A stretch of 64,000 bases of DNA from Clostridia bacterium (GTDB lineage Bacteria > Bacillota > Clostridia > Christensenellales > Aristaeellaceae), in contig JAFXCE010000011.1 of NCBI GenBank assembly GCA_017521565.1, positions 1 through 64,000 on the forward strand. The letters run 5' to 3'. Positions 1 to 8,463 of the stretch are shown here, piece by piece (position 1 is the stretch's first letter; each line of letters opens with the position of its first letter). The notes under the pieces are model-generated. The model was not told the origin of the DNA. It saw only the letters and a program-made list of their open reading frames with translations, and did not search any database. Made by a program: the position numbers and the translations under genes.

Positions 1-1
1 C

Positions 2-706
2 ATCAACTACGTCATCACCGATGTGGAGAAGAAGCGCAAGTTCGTCTGCGTCGACGTGCATGACATTCCGGAAGTCGCCGTCATTGATCCGGACATGATG
101 TCCTCTATGCCCAAGGGCCTGACCGCCGCGACCGGCATGGACGCGCTTACGCACGCCATCGAGGGCTTCACCACCAAGGGCGCGTGGGAGATGACCGACA
201 TGTTCCATCTCAAGGCGATCGAGATCATCGCCAAGTCCCTGCGCGCTGCCGTTGCCGGCGATGCCGAGGGCTTTGAGGGCATGGCGCTGGGCCAGTACGT
301 GGCCGGCATGGGCTTCTCCAATGTGGGCCTGGGCATCGTGCATTCCATGGCGCACACCCTGGGCGCTGTGTATGACACGCCGCACGGCGTGGGCAATGCC
401 ATCCTGCTGCCGACGATCATGGAATACAACGCGCCGGTGACGGGCGACAAGTACAAGTACATCGCCGCTGCCATGGGCGTTGAGGGCGTGGAAGCCATGT
501 CTCAGGATGAATACCGCAAGGCTGCCTGCGACGCCGTGCGCAAGCTGAGCGCCGATGTGGGCATCCCGGCCGATCTGAAGGACATCGTCAAGGCTGAGGA
601 TCTCGACTTCCTGGCGGAGTCCGCGTATGCCGACGCCTGCCGCCCGGGCAACCCGCGCGACACCAGCGCTGCGGAAATCAAGGAGCTGTTCCTCAAACTG
701 ATGTAA
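2..706 (+). CDS. fucO: Lactaldehyde reductase / iron-containing alcohol dehydrogenase, 3' part
   Basis: The gene enters from outside the window, so its N-terminal NAD-binding half is missing. The visible 235 residues end at a TAA. They form the all-helical metal-binding half of the group III (Fe) alcohol dehydrogenases. Family metal ligands are visible: Asp and His in GMDALTHAIEG, a His in GIVHSMAHTLGA and a His in YDTPHGVGNAI. The residues resemble E. coli FucO (for example INYVITD at the start and MALGQYVAGMGFSNVGLG), which reduces lactaldehyde to 1,2-propanediol with NADH in fucose/rhamnose fermentation. The substrate is inferred from family resemblance. No other fucose gene is in view. 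A repeat (708-788) follows directly after the stop. Confidence 0.85.
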   Translation: MNYVITDVEKKRKFVCVDVHDIPEVAVIDPDMMSSMPKGLTAATGMDALTHAIEGFTTKGAWEMTDMFHLKAIEIIAKSLRAAVAGDAEGFEGMALGQYVAGMGFSNVGLGIVHSMAHTLGAVYDTPHGVGNAILLPTIMEYNAPVTGDKYKYIAAAMGVEGVEAMSQDEYRKAACDAVRKLSADVGIPADLKDIVKAEDLDFLAESAYADACRPGNPRDTSAAEIKELFLKLM

Positions 707-707
707 C

Positions 708-788
708 GAGGGGACGTTAGGGCTGCCGCCCTAAGACCCGCCTGAGGGACATTGTCCCTCAGACTCCCTTCTTCCGCTTCGCGGCGGA
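708..788 (-). repeat. Two-hairpin intergenic repeat, copy R1
   Basis: Read on the minus strand it has the family order: a GCGAAGCGGAAGAAGGG-type head, hairpin 1 (arms 742-750 and 754-762, loop of 3) and hairpin 2 (arms 717-723 and 728-734, loop of 4). It lies head to head with R2 across the hairpin at 814-837. Six other copies are in this window. Confidence 0.85.
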
Positions 789-813
789 TTGAACCAAGAG
801 ATCAATAATAAAT

Positions 814-845
814 GGACGCAGGATATTTCCTGCGTCCTTATTTAT
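814..845. terminator. Hairpin terminator between fucO and pepT
   Basis: Perfect 10-bp arms (814-823 and 828-837) around a 4-base loop, with T/A-rich sequence on both sides. It could stop the converging fucO (+) and pepT (-) transcripts. Confidence 0.7.
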
Positions 846-860
846 ATTTGGATGCTTTAA

Positions 861-940
861 GCAGTCGCGAAGCGAGGAAGGGGTTCGGGGACGATGTCCC
901 CGAGCGGGGTTTGGGGCATGCGGCCCCAACGTTCCCGCCC
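861..940 (+). repeat. Two-hairpin intergenic repeat, copy R2
   Basis: Head GTCGCGAAGCGAGGAAGGGG, then hairpin 1 (arms 885-892 and 896-903, TCGGGGAC/GTCCCCGA) and hairpin 2 (arms 911-917 and 923-929, TTGGGGC/GCCCCAA). It abuts the 3' end of pepT. Stem sequences differ from the other copies but stay fully paired. Confidence 0.85.
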
Positions 941-941
941 C

Positions 942-2156
942 TTACACCTCGCCGGTCATCAGATACTCGACCATCTTCGCGCAGCGGTCCATGCTCTCCA
1001 TGGCGATGTGCTCATACTTGCCGTGGAAGGCGAAGCCGCCGGTACAGAGATTTGGCGTGGGCATGCCCATTTCAGAAAGACGGCAGCCGTCCGTGCCGCC
1101 GCGGACAGGCTCGACGAACGGCTCCATGCCGGCCTTCTTGGCGGCGAGCTTGGCGTTTTCGATCAGCTCCATGTGCGGGGCGATCTTGTCGGCCATGTTG
1201 TAATAGCTGTCGGCGAGCTTAAGCACGACGACCTCCCTGCCGTAGCGCTCGTTGATGACCTTTGCCGCGTGGCGCATGGTCTGCTTGCGGGCCTCGAACG
1301 TCGCGCGGTCATGGTCGCGCACGATGTAGTCAAGCTCCGCATAGGAGACGTCGCCCTTCATGTCGTGCAGATGGAAGAAGCCCTCGTAGCCTTCAGTCAG
1401 ACGCGGTGTGTCGCCCGCGGGCAGGAGCGCGTTATACTCCATCGCGACGAGCGCGGCGTTGATCATCGTGTCCTTCGAGCTGCCCGGATGGACGCTCATG
1501 CCGGTGATGAGAACCTTTGCGGAGGCGGCGTTGAACGTCTCGTAGGCGATTTCGCCCTCCATGCCGCCGTCGACGGTATAGGCGAATTGCGCGCCGAACT
1601 TGGCGATGTCAAAGTGCGCCACGCCCATGCCGATCTCCTCGTCCGGGGTGAAGGCGATGCAGAGCCTGCCGTGCGGCTTGTTTTCGGAAATGACAGTTTC
1701 CAAGGCGGTCAGGATTTCGGCGATACCGGCCTTGTCGTCCGCGCCGAGCAGCGTCGTGCCGTCCGTGGTGATGAGCGTCATGCCGGCGAGGGCCTTCAGC
1801 GTCGGGAAGGCCTCAACCGTCAGCACGTCGCCGGTGCCAGCGAGCACGACGTCGCCGCCGTCATAGTTGGGGATGATCTGGGGCTTCACATTCTCGCCGG
1901 GGTAGTCGGGCGAGGTGTCCATGTGGGCGATGAAGCCCAGCGCGGGCTTGTCCTCGCAGCCGGCGGTGGCGGCGAGCCAGCCGTAGACCACGCCGAATTC
2001 GTCGACATGCACGTTCTCAAGGCCGATTTCGGTCATCTCGCGGACGAGCATGTGCGCCAGATCAAACTGGATGGCAGAGGACGGCGCGGCGCAGGAGGCG
2101 GGATCGGAGGTGGTATGCACCTTGATGTAATGGAGGAATCGTTCACAGGCACGCAT
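942..2156 (-). CDS. pepT: Peptidase T (tripeptide aminopeptidase, M20B)
   Basis: 404 residues, the usual PepT length. The product is a cytoplasmic zinc aminopeptidase that removes N-terminal residues from tripeptides. Seen: the first metal-ligand motif GFIAHMDTSPD, the bridging-Asp region TLLGADDKAGIAE, the catalytic Glu pair in FTPDEEIG, and VRGGTDG near the C terminus, all typical of M20B. An AAAGGAG-like Shine-Dalgarno site precedes the ATG at 2156. It starts 30 bp after the AEC transporter gene on the same strand, so the two probably form an operon. Its 3' end touches repeat R2. Confidence 0.95.
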   Translation of the reverse strand: MRACERFLHYIKVHTTSDPASCAAPSSAIQFDLAHMLVREMTEIGLENVHVDEFGVVYGWLAATAGCEDKPALGFIAHMDTSPDYPGENVKPQIIPNYDGGDVVLAGTGDVLTVEAFPTLKALAGMTLITTDGTTLLGADDKAGIAEILTALETVISENKPHGRLCIAFTPDEEIGMGVAHFDIAKFGAQFAYTVDGGMEGEIAYETFNAASAKVLITGMSVHPGSSKDTMINAALVAMEYNALLPAGDTPRLTEGYEGFFHLHDMKGDVSYAELDYIVRDHDRATFEARKQTMRHAAKVINERYGREVVVLKLADSYYNMADKIAPHMELIENAKLAAKKAGMEPFVEPVRGGTDGCRLSEMGMPTPNLCTGGFAFHGKYEHIAMESMDRCAKMVEYLMTGEV

Positions 2157-2186
2157 ATGAGTCAGCTCCTTTTAAGGTGATTGGGA

Positions 2187-3101
2187 TTACAGCGCGACGG
2201 AGATCAGCGCGCAGATCAGCGGCAGGGAAACGCCGCTGAGCAGCGTGGAAACCATGACGCTATGCGAAGCGGTCATGTCATCCGGGGTATAGATGTCCGA
2301 GAGCATGCCGCAGTTGCCCGCAATGGGCATCGCAGCCAGCAGCACGCAGATGCCGGCGAGCATGGCGTCGATGGGCAGGAAGCGCACAACCAGAAGGATG
2401 AGCACCGGCATGATGAACATGCTCAGGAAGCACACGCGATACATCCGAAGGTTTGTCAGCGCCTTGCGCACGTCGCTGTGCGCAACAGACGCGCCGATGA
2501 TCATCATGGCCAGCGGAGTATTCATGGCGCCAATGGAGGCCAGCGTGTTCTCTACCGGGGCGGGCAGGCGCCAGCCGGTGACGCCGAACAGCAGGCCCAG
2601 CAGCGCGGAGAAGATGCAGGCGTTCAAAAGGGCTTTGAGGTTCAGCTTCAGCCCGCCGGAGATCAGCAGGACGCCATACGAGAAGAAGAACAGGTTGAAC
2701 ATCAGGATAAACATGGACAGAAGCGCTACGCCGTCGGGCCCGTAAATGGATTGGACGACCGGAATGCCCATGAAGCCGACATTGGTGAAGATGAGCATCA
2801 TCTGATCAAGCCCGCGCTGCTCCTGCGGAACACGCAGCACGCGGACGATGACCGCGGCAAAGACGATCATCAGCAGGAAAAAGACGAGGCCCATGCCGGC
2901 GGCGCCGAGCATCGCGCCGCTGCTGCTTTCGCTTTCCAGAACGGAGGAAAGGATGATGCAGGGCGCGGCGGAATTGAGGGTGAAGGTGGAAAGCCGCTTG
3001 CGGAAATCCGGGGTGACAATGCCTGCGCGCGCAACGATATAGCCCGCAAACATCATCAGAAACAATGAAATCAATTGATGAATGACGCCGGAAACGTTCA
3101 T
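2187..3101 (-). CDS. AEC (auxin efflux carrier) family transporter
   Basis: 304 residues, nearly all hydrophobic, with about 10 predicted membrane segments in the two-bundle AEC pattern (for example LFLMMFAGYIVARAGI at the N terminus and a conserved FTNVGFMGIPV segment in the middle). Family members export or exchange small organic acids such as malate, malonate or lactate. The substrate cannot be read from the sequence. A GGAGG site precedes the ATG at 3101. Pairing with pepT suggests a link to peptide or organic-acid metabolism, which is inference only. Confidence 0.85.
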   Translation of the reverse strand: MNVSGVIHQLISLFLMMFAGYIVARAGIVTPDFRKRLSTFTLNSAAPCIILSSVLESESSSGAMLGAAGMGLVFFLLMIVFAAVIVRVLRVPQEQRGLDQMMLIFTNVGFMGIPVVQSIYGPDGVALLSMFILMFNLFFFSYGVLLISGGLKLNLKALLNACIFSALLGLLFGVTGWRLPAPVENTLASIGAMNTPLAMMIIGASVAHSDVRKALTNLRMYRVCFLSMFIMPVLILLVVRFLPIDAMLAGICVLLAAMPIAGNCGMLSDIYTPDDMTASHSVMVSTLLSGVSLPLICALISVAL

Positions 3102-3151
3102 GAAAGAACCTCCATCATCGGAAAAGTCTTGAGACGAAAACGCTCCTGCCT

Positions 3152-3180
3152 ATTGTACACCGCGGGGCGGCGGTTGTAAA
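3152..3180 (-). promoter_or_regulatory. Promoter for the AEC transporter-pepT operon
   Basis: On the minus strand: -35 TTTACA (3180-3175), 17 bp, -10 TACAAT (3157-3152). It overlaps the divergent dnaX promoter. Confidence 0.55.
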
Positions 3181-3202
3181 GTTGCCAATTTTGTGCTATT
3201 CT
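3174..3202 (+). promoter_or_regulatory. Promoter for dnaX
   Basis: -35 TTGTAA (3174-3179), 17 bp, -10 TATTCT (3197-3202), about 50 bp before the dnaX start. The -35 box overlaps that of the divergent AEC gene. Confidence 0.5.
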
Positions 3203-3253
3203 ACATCAAAGGTCCGCAGATGCACAGACGCGGGCATATGATGGAGGGAATGT

Positions 3254-4909
3254 ATGGGTTATCAGGCGCTTTACCGCCGCTATCGACCGGCGCGGTTTGA
3301 CGATTTCGTGGGCCAGGAGGCTGTGATCAAAACGCTGCGCAGCCAGGTGATGAGTGGGCGTATTGCGCATGCATACCTGTTCTGCGGCACGCGCGGAACG
3401 GGCAAAACCTCGACGGCGAAGGTCTTTGCGCGCGCGGTTAACTGCGAACAGCCTGAGCGCGGCGAGCCGTGCGGCGCATGCGCCACGTGCCGCGCGCTGA
3501 GCGCGGAGAGCAGTCTGGACATTCTTGAAATCGACGCAGCGAGCAACAATGGCGTGGACGAAATCCGCGATCTGCGCGAGAAGGTCAAATATCCGCCGCA
3601 GAACGGGCGCTACCGCGTGTATATCATTGACGAGGTGCACATGCTCTCTCAGGGCGCATTCAATGCGCTGCTCAAGACGCTGGAAGAGCCGCCGTCCTAC
3701 GTGGTCTTTATTCTTGCGACGACGGAACCACAGAAGCTCCCGGCGACGATTCTTTCCCGCTGCCAGCGGTTTGACTTTGGCAGAATCCCGTCCCATCAGA
3801 TTGTGGAGCGCCTGCGCGTGGCGCTTGATGAGGGTGGGCTGCAGGCGGAGGAAGCGGCGCTCGCGCGCATTGCCCGCGCAGCAGAGGGCGGCATGCGCGA
3901 CGCGTGGTCGATCATGGATATGTGCCTTGGCTATGCGCAGGAGGATGGCGAGGGCCTGACGGAGGCGCTGGTTTTGCAGGTGCTTGGCGCGGCGGACAAG
4001 CGCTTCCTGTTTGAATTTGCGGATATGCTGATTTCCTCAGATGCCGCAGGCGCGCTCAGGATGATCGATGAGATGATGCGCGCGGGCCGCGAGGTGCAGG
4101 TCTTTGTGCGCGATGTCAGCGGCCATCTGCGTGCGCTGATGCTGGCGGACGTCTGCGGCGAGGAGCATGCGGCGCAGCTGCTGGATGTCACGCAAGAGGA
4201 TGCGGCGGCATACGTTTCGCAGGCGCGGCGTGCGTCGCATACGCGGCTGATGCGGATGCTCGATTTATTCCTGCAGAGCGAAACGGATATGAAGTGGGCG
4301 TCCCAGCCGCGCTTTGCGCTGGAGACGGCCGCACTGCGTGCCTGTGCGCCGGAGGAGAGCCTGCAGCTGGAGGCGTTGATCAGCCGTGTGGACGAGCTGG
4401 AACGCAAGCTGCGCGAGGGCGCAATCACAGTTTCTGCGCCGAAGGAGAAGGCTGCTGAGCCTGTGGGGCAGAGCGAACCTGAATCATGTCCTGTACAGCC
4501 GGCCCAGTTGATGGCTGTTGCGCCCAAGGGTCCCGCGCCCGATGCGGATCGGATCTGGCAGGAGGCTGTCCGCCAGATGAAGAAGGACCCGAGGCTGTAT
4601 GGGCTTGTGCGCTTTGGCCGGCTGGTGTCCGGTGAGAACGGCTTGTTTACGGTCGTATTTGATAAGATCAGCGGCGGTATGTATGTCAAGATGCTCTCCA
4701 TGGCGGAGAAAAACGCGCAGGTGGCTGCGGCGCTGACGCAGGCGGCAGGCTATCCCTGTGTGTTCCGCGCAGCGATTGAAGGGACCGTGGCCGAGTCGGA
4801 CAAGAACATTCTGGCGGCGCAGGAGGCGGCAAAGAAGCAGGCGCAGAGTAACCTTGATAAGGTGTTCAGTGCCTTTGGACGGGAGAATGTGCGCGTGCTG
4901 GATGAATGA
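3254..4909 (+). CDS. dnaX: DNA polymerase III subunits gamma/tau
   Basis: 551-residue clamp-loader ATPase that loads the beta sliding clamp at the replication fork. Seen: the N terminus GYQALYRRYRPARFDDFVGQ, Walker A GTRGTGKTS, four Cys of the zinc module (NCEQPERGEPCGACATC), Walker B IIDEVHML, and sensor-1 TTEPQKLPATILSRCQRF. Residues 1-360 are the clamp loader, followed by an Ala/Glu-rich linker and a tau-like C-terminal domain. A GGAGGG site precedes the ATG. The usual followers in Firmicutes (ybaB/ebfC and recR) are absent. A terminator and an unrelated gene come next. Confidence 0.97.
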   Translation: MGYQALYRRYRPARFDDFVGQEAVIKTLRSQVMSGRIAHAYLFCGTRGTGKTSTAKVFARAVNCEQPERGEPCGACATCRALSAESSLDILEIDAASNNGVDEIRDLREKVKYPPQNGRYRVYIIDEVHMLSQGAFNALLKTLEEPPSYVVFILATTEPQKLPATILSRCQRFDFGRIPSHQIVERLRVALDEGGLQAEEAALARIARAAEGGMRDAWSIMDMCLGYAQEDGEGLTEALVLQVLGAADKRFLFEFADMLISSDAAGALRMIDEMMRAGREVQVFVRDVSGHLRALMLADVCGEEHAAQLLDVTQEDAAAYVSQARRASHTRLMRMLDLFLQSETDMKWASQPRFALETAALRACAPEESLQLEALISRVDELERKLREGAITVSAPKEKAAEPVGQSEPESCPVQPAQLMAVAPKGPAPDADRIWQEAVRQMKKDPRLYGLVRFGRLVSGENGLFTVVFDKISGGMYVKMLSMAEKNAQVAAALTQAAGYPCVFRAAIEGTVAESDKNILAAQEAAKKQAQSNLDKVFSAFGRENVRVLDE

Positions 4910-4939
4910 CCAGAATCGCATACAGAGAAGACTCGCAGC

Positions 4940-4975
4940 GAAACAGCGGACGACATGTGCCGCTGTTTCTTATTG
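4940..4975 (+). terminator. Terminator after dnaX
   Basis: Perfect 10-bp arms GAAACAGCGG (4940-4949) and CCGCTGTTTC (4960-4969), followed by TTATT. The remaining gap up to 5285 holds an operator-like inverted repeat and a promoter. Confidence 0.7.
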
Positions 4976-5112
4976 GCAGTAAGAATATTTAATAACGAGG
5001 ATGGGCTGTAATAAAATAGTTAATGAGCAATCTGCATGCCTATGTGGAGAACAAAGAATTAAGGCGTGTAAGGTCGCGTAATGTGAAAGTGGGACAAGGA
5101 TGAATTGCGAAA

Positions 5113-5146
5113 ATTGGTTAAGGGTACCGTATCTGTATTAACCAAT
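5113..5146. promoter_or_regulatory. Operator-like perfect inverted repeat
   Basis: 9-bp arms ATTGGTTAA (5113-5121) and TTAACCAAT (5138-5146) with a 16-base spacer. It sits about 40 bp upstream of the -35 box of the flavoprotein gene. No T-run follows, so it is not a terminator. A dimeric regulator site is the simplest reading. Confidence 0.55.
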
Positions 5147-5183
5147 AGGAAATAGGATGGCAAGATATATTTGCTTTCCCCTC

Positions 5184-5212
5184 TTGACCTTGCCGGAGGA
5201 ATACGTTATTAT
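5184..5212 (+). promoter_or_regulatory. Promoter for the Tat flavoprotein gene
   Basis: -35 TTGACC (5184-5189), 17 bp, -10 TATTAT (5207-5212), leaving an untranslated leader of about 70 bases before the ATG at 5286. Confidence 0.6.
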
Positions 5213-5285
5213 TATCACAAATGAGGTGCAGCGGCGGTGCTGTGCCCTGAATGATGACATGGTATCAAGAAGGAGGAAAACCCAA

Positions 5286-7262
5286 ATGGCAAAGGATATT
5301 TCTCGCCGCAGCTTTTTGAAGGGCGGCCTCGCAGTCGGCGCTATGGCTGCGATGAGCGGTGCGACTCTGGCTTCCGCAGAGGAGAAGCCGGTCTATAAGA
5401 ATTCCAGCAAATGGGTCGTGGCGAGCCAGAACGTTGAATGGAGCGAAGAACACGACATCATCATCTGCGGCTACGGCATGGCCGGTACCGCTGCGTACAT
5501 CGAAGCGTACGAAATCGACCATAACGTCGACGTCGCGATTTACGACAACTCCGACGAAGCCAACGCGGGCGGCCAGGCGATCGCTTCCGGCCAGTGCGTG
5601 ATCTTCGTTGACCCCAACGATCTGGAAACCTGGCGTACCTACATGCGCGCTATGAACGAGCCGCATGTCATCCCGGAAGAGGACTTCAACTGGCTGACCA
5701 ACGAGTTCGCCACTGACCTCGAGTGGATTCAGGCTGCTCTGGAGCCGGTCGGCTACGAAGTCGGTTACTCCGGCGGCGGCGCTCTGCGCTGGGGCACCCT
5801 GCTCGTCGAGTTCCCGGATCTGCCGGGCTCGGACTTCGTCGGCGCTACCGGTCACTTCCGTGACAAGAACGGCGGCAAGGCCTTCGAAAACGGCGGCTGC
5901 TGGAACGGCTTTGATAAGGCTGCCCGTCATCGCGGCGCGAAGCCGCAGTATCAGCATCGCGTCTGCTGCCTCGTGCAGGATGCGATCACCAAGAAGGTTG
6001 AAGGCGTTGGCGTTGAGAAGGCCGACGGCACTGTCTTCTACTCCAAGGCTCGCAAGGGCGTCCTGCTGTGCACGGGCGGCTACGAGGGCGATATGGAAAT
6101 GTACCGCAACTTCAACGGCGGCGACCGCATCTACAACGGCGGCTCTCCGTACGTGAAGGGCGATGGCATCAAGATGCAGATGGCGATCGGTGCGCAGATG
6201 TGGCATATGGATGGCCAGACCATGTCCTGCGGCTACTTCCACGGCATCAAGGTTCCGGATTTCGAGACCACCTTTATCCGTCAGTTCTATATGGCGCACG
6301 GCGGCTGGATGGAAGTCGCGAAGGACGGCACCCGTTACTACGACGAGGCTCGCTCCTATCAGCGTCAGCACATGAAGTACTACGAGCACGGCAAGTACGT
6401 CGACGTGCAGATCGCCCGCATGCAGCCGGTCCATATGATCATGGACGACAACTGCTTCAAGGCGCAGCCGCTGGTCAACGCTTGGATTGGCTGGCCGGTG
6501 ACCTGCCGCAACCCGTACGCTTGGTCTGCGGACAACTCCGTCGAGCTCGAAAAGGGCTGGATCGTCAAGGCCGACACCATCGAAGAGCTGGCTGAGAAGA
6601 TCGGCAAGGATCCGGTCGCGCTGAAGGCCGAGGTTGAGAAGTACAATGCGATGGTCGACGCCGGCGCCGATACCGATTTCGGCCGCGACATCACCACCAT
6701 GGCGAAGATCGAGCAGGGCCCGTTCTACGCGATCGAAGAAGTTCCGGCGATGCCGGCCTGCTCTGGCGGCGCGAAGCGCAACATCAAGGGCGAAGTCCTC
6801 AACTGGGACAACGAGCCGATCGAAGGCCTGTACTCCGCGGGCGAGCTGGGCTCCCTCGTTTGCAACCTGTATCAGAACGGTACCTACCTGCATGAGGCGA
6901 TCTGCTCCGCGCGCGCTGCGATCGACACCATGCTCGGCGGCCGTGCCGACATCAAGCCGACCACCGGCGGCGGCGCGAGCGCTCCGTGGGCTGAGGCTGC
7001 TGACGGCGACTACTCCGTCATGTGCCAGGGCCTGCATGATCCGTTCGAGGTCATCTTCACCATCAAGGACAAGAAGCTTGTTGAGATCAAGGTTGGCGAG
7101 GGCCGTGCGAACATGTTCATGACCGACGAGCAGTTTGCTGAGTTCACCAAGGCGATCATCGACACGCAGAGCATGGGCGTTGACGCTGTTGCTGGCGCGA
7201 CCGTCGACTGCGAGGCGATTGCTGGCGGCATCATGACCGCGTTCTCCCACAAGACCTCCTAA
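5286..7262 (+). CDS. Tat-secreted FAD-dependent reductase with C-terminal FMN-binding domain (fumarate/urocanate reductase family)
   Basis: 658 residues. The start at 5286 is set by an AAGGAGGAAAA site; an upstream in-frame start at 5157 lacks one. Residues 1-35 are a twin-arginine signal (SRRSFLKGG, hydrophobic core, then ASA). The FAD domain starts with IIICGYGMAGTAA and carries the C-terminal FAD-contact motif GLYSAGELGS. The last 90 residues form an FMN-bind domain with DAVAGAT, matching the Dxx(S/A)GAT motif whose Thr receives FMN from ApbE. Family members reduce fumarate, urocanate, cinnamates and similar acceptors outside the cell as terminal electron acceptors. The domain order (FAD then FMN, no heme domain) and absence of a cytochrome suggest electrons arrive from a flavin relay. 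The substrate is unknown. A LysR gene and an uptake system follow. Confidence 0.85.
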   Translation: MAKDISRRSFLKGGLAVGAMAAMSGATLASAEEKPVYKNSSKWVVASQNVEWSEEHDIIICGYGMAGTAAYIEAYEIDHNVDVAIYDNSDEANAGGQAIASGQCVIFVDPNDLETWRTYMRAMNEPHVIPEEDFNWLTNEFATDLEWIQAALEPVGYEVGYSGGGALRWGTLLVEFPDLPGSDFVGATGHFRDKNGGKAFENGGCWNGFDKAARHRGAKPQYQHRVCCLVQDAITKKVEGVGVEKADGTVFYSKARKGVLLCTGGYEGDMEMYRNFNGGDRIYNGGSPYVKGDGIKMQMAIGAQMWHMDGQTMSCGYFHGIKVPDFETTFIRQFYMAHGGWMEVAKDGTRYYDEARSYQRQHMKYYEHGKYVDVQIARMQPVHMIMDDNCFKAQPLVNAWIGWPVTCRNPYAWSADNSVELEKGWIVKADTIEELAEKIGKDPVALKAEVEKYNAMVDAGADTDFGRDITTMAKIEQGPFYAIEEVPAMPACSGGAKRNIKGEVLNWDNEPIEGLYSAGELGSLVCNLYQNGTYLHEAICSARAAIDTMLGGRADIKPTTGGGASAPWAEAADGDYSVMCQGLHDPFEVIFTIKDKKLVEIKVGEGRANMFMTDEQFAEFTKAIIDTQSMGVDAVAGATVDCEAIAGGIMTAFSHKTS

Positions 7263-7343
7263 TCTTGGAATCAGGGAATCGTTCCTTTCTTGGCCGCTAT
7301 GCGGCTGCATAGGTCCGCTTGGGGCGTAACCTGACGGGCCTTC

Positions 7344-7385
7344 GCAACCCGCCGTCTCATTCGGGGCGGCGGGTTTGCGTATTTT
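7344..7385 (+). terminator. Terminator after the flavoprotein gene
   Basis: Arms AACCCGCCG (7346-7354) and CGGCGGGTT (7367-7375), extended by GC pairs, then a T-rich tail. It ends just before the LysR start. Confidence 0.6.
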
Positions 7386-7404
7386 ATTCAGCATGGAGGG
7401 CTCT

Positions 7405-8307
7405 ATGGACGTTAAACAAATCAGGTACTTTCAGGAAGTCAGCCGGACAGGCAGCTTTACCAGCGCGGCAAAGAAGCTCTATATTTCTGCGCCCGGTTTG
7501 GTCAAGAGCATCGATAGGCTGGAGGCCGAACTGGGCGTATCCCTGTTTGTCCGCACGCGTACAGGCGTGAGCCTGACGCAGGCCGGGCATGTTCTTGCCC
7601 GCTATGCGCAGCATTATATCCGCCAGCATGAATTCATGCTCAGCGAAATCCGCAAGGCTGCGTCGGAACAGGCCGCGCGGGTGGAGGTCTGCATGACCTG
7701 GGGCCTGCTGAGCTTCTTCCCCAGGGATTTTCTCTCAAAGTTTGTGCTGTCCAATCCGGACGTCTCTCTGACAACGCATAACTATGCGCTCGCGGAGCTG
7801 CAGGAGGCGCTGCTTGAATACCGGGAGACGATCGGGCTATACTTTGGCGAACTGGATGATCCTTCGCTGGAAATTCTCTTTCATCGCGAATCGCAGTTGC
7901 ATGCGCTGCTCTCCCCGGAGCATCCGCTCAGCGCTAAGGAGTCTCTGGCACTTGACGATTTAAAGACGAACAAAATCGTTGTGATCAACAACGATCCCGG
8001 CGTGACACAGTCGCTGCTGCGCCGGCTGAAAACGGCAGGCTGCTCGCCGCAGATCATTCTGGATGGCGCGGAATGGACGCAGGCGATGGAGCTGGTCGGC
8101 GATGCAGGCTATATCTCCTTCTGTCTGCCGACGGGCACACCCAACGGCATCTCCCTTCTGACAAGGCCTGTCAGGGATATGGATCTGACGGTCAATTTCA
8201 ATATGGCGACGCTCAAGGGCGTGGCGCTTTCCGATGCGGAGCGCCGTTTTGCGGATTACGTTGTTAAACTCATGAATGCAAGCCGCGGAAAGGCCTATGC
8301 GAAGTGA
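7405..8307 (+). CDS. LysR-family transcriptional regulator
   Basis: 300 residues: an N-terminal winged HTH (MDVKQIRYFQEVSRTGSFTSAAKKL) and a C-terminal periplasmic-binding-fold effector domain (residues about 90-295). The ATG at 7405 gives the typical LysR N terminus and is preceded by GGAGGG at 7396-7401. Upstream in-frame ATGs at 7375 and 7393 would add atypical residues. The gene lies between the flavoprotein and the amino-acid ABC operon, in the same direction, and both neighbours have operator-like inverted repeats. Control of one or both is inferred. Confidence 0.88.
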   Translation: MDVKQIRYFQEVSRTGSFTSAAKKLYISAPGLVKSIDRLEAELGVSLFVRTRTGVSLTQAGHVLARYAQHYIRQHEFMLSEIRKAASEQAARVEVCMTWGLLSFFPRDFLSKFVLSNPDVSLTTHNYALAELQEALLEYRETIGLYFGELDDPSLEILFHRESQLHALLSPEHPLSAKESLALDDLKTNKIVVINNDPGVTQSLLRRLKTAGCSPQIILDGAEWTQAMELVGDAGYISFCLPTGTPNGISLLTRPVRDMDLTVNFNMATLKGVALSDAERRFADYVVKLMNASRGKAYAK

Positions 8308-8318
8308 AAAAACAGCGC

Positions 8319-8374
8319 TGATACAAATTTTGAATTGTAAAAAATACAAAAATCAATCCTTTCTTTTGTATTTT
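8319..8374. promoter_or_regulatory. Clustered inverted repeats upstream of the ABC transporter promoter
   Basis: Two dyads in AT-rich sequence: TACAA-8 bases-TTGTA (8321-8338) and AAATACAAAA/TTTTGTATTT (about 8342-8373). The second ends against the -35 box of the binding-protein gene. It could be the LysR terminator, an operator, or both. Confidence 0.5.
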
Positions 8375-8376
8375 TG

Positions 8377-8405
8377 TTGACATATAGCGGAGAATGGAGT
8401 AAGAT
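8377..8405 (+). promoter_or_regulatory. Promoter of the amino-acid ABC operon
   Basis: -35 TTGACA (8377-8382), 17 bp, -10 TAAGAT (8400-8405). It lies downstream of the clustered TACAA/TTGTA dyads. Confidence 0.65.
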
Positions 8406-8463
8406 AATCCCACTTCGAGTCAACAAGCGCGGCGACGCTGCGACAATAGGGAGGATTTTATTT

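Noticed and set aside
5157..5285. Longer N terminus for the flavoprotein
   Set aside because: It would put 43 residues before the Tat signal and lies across the promoter; the ATG at 5286 has a strong ribosome site.
5265..7394. 709-codon frame on the minus strand opposite the flavoprotein gene
   Set aside because: A shadow of the high-GC codon pattern; the + strand carries the complete FAD and FMN motifs.
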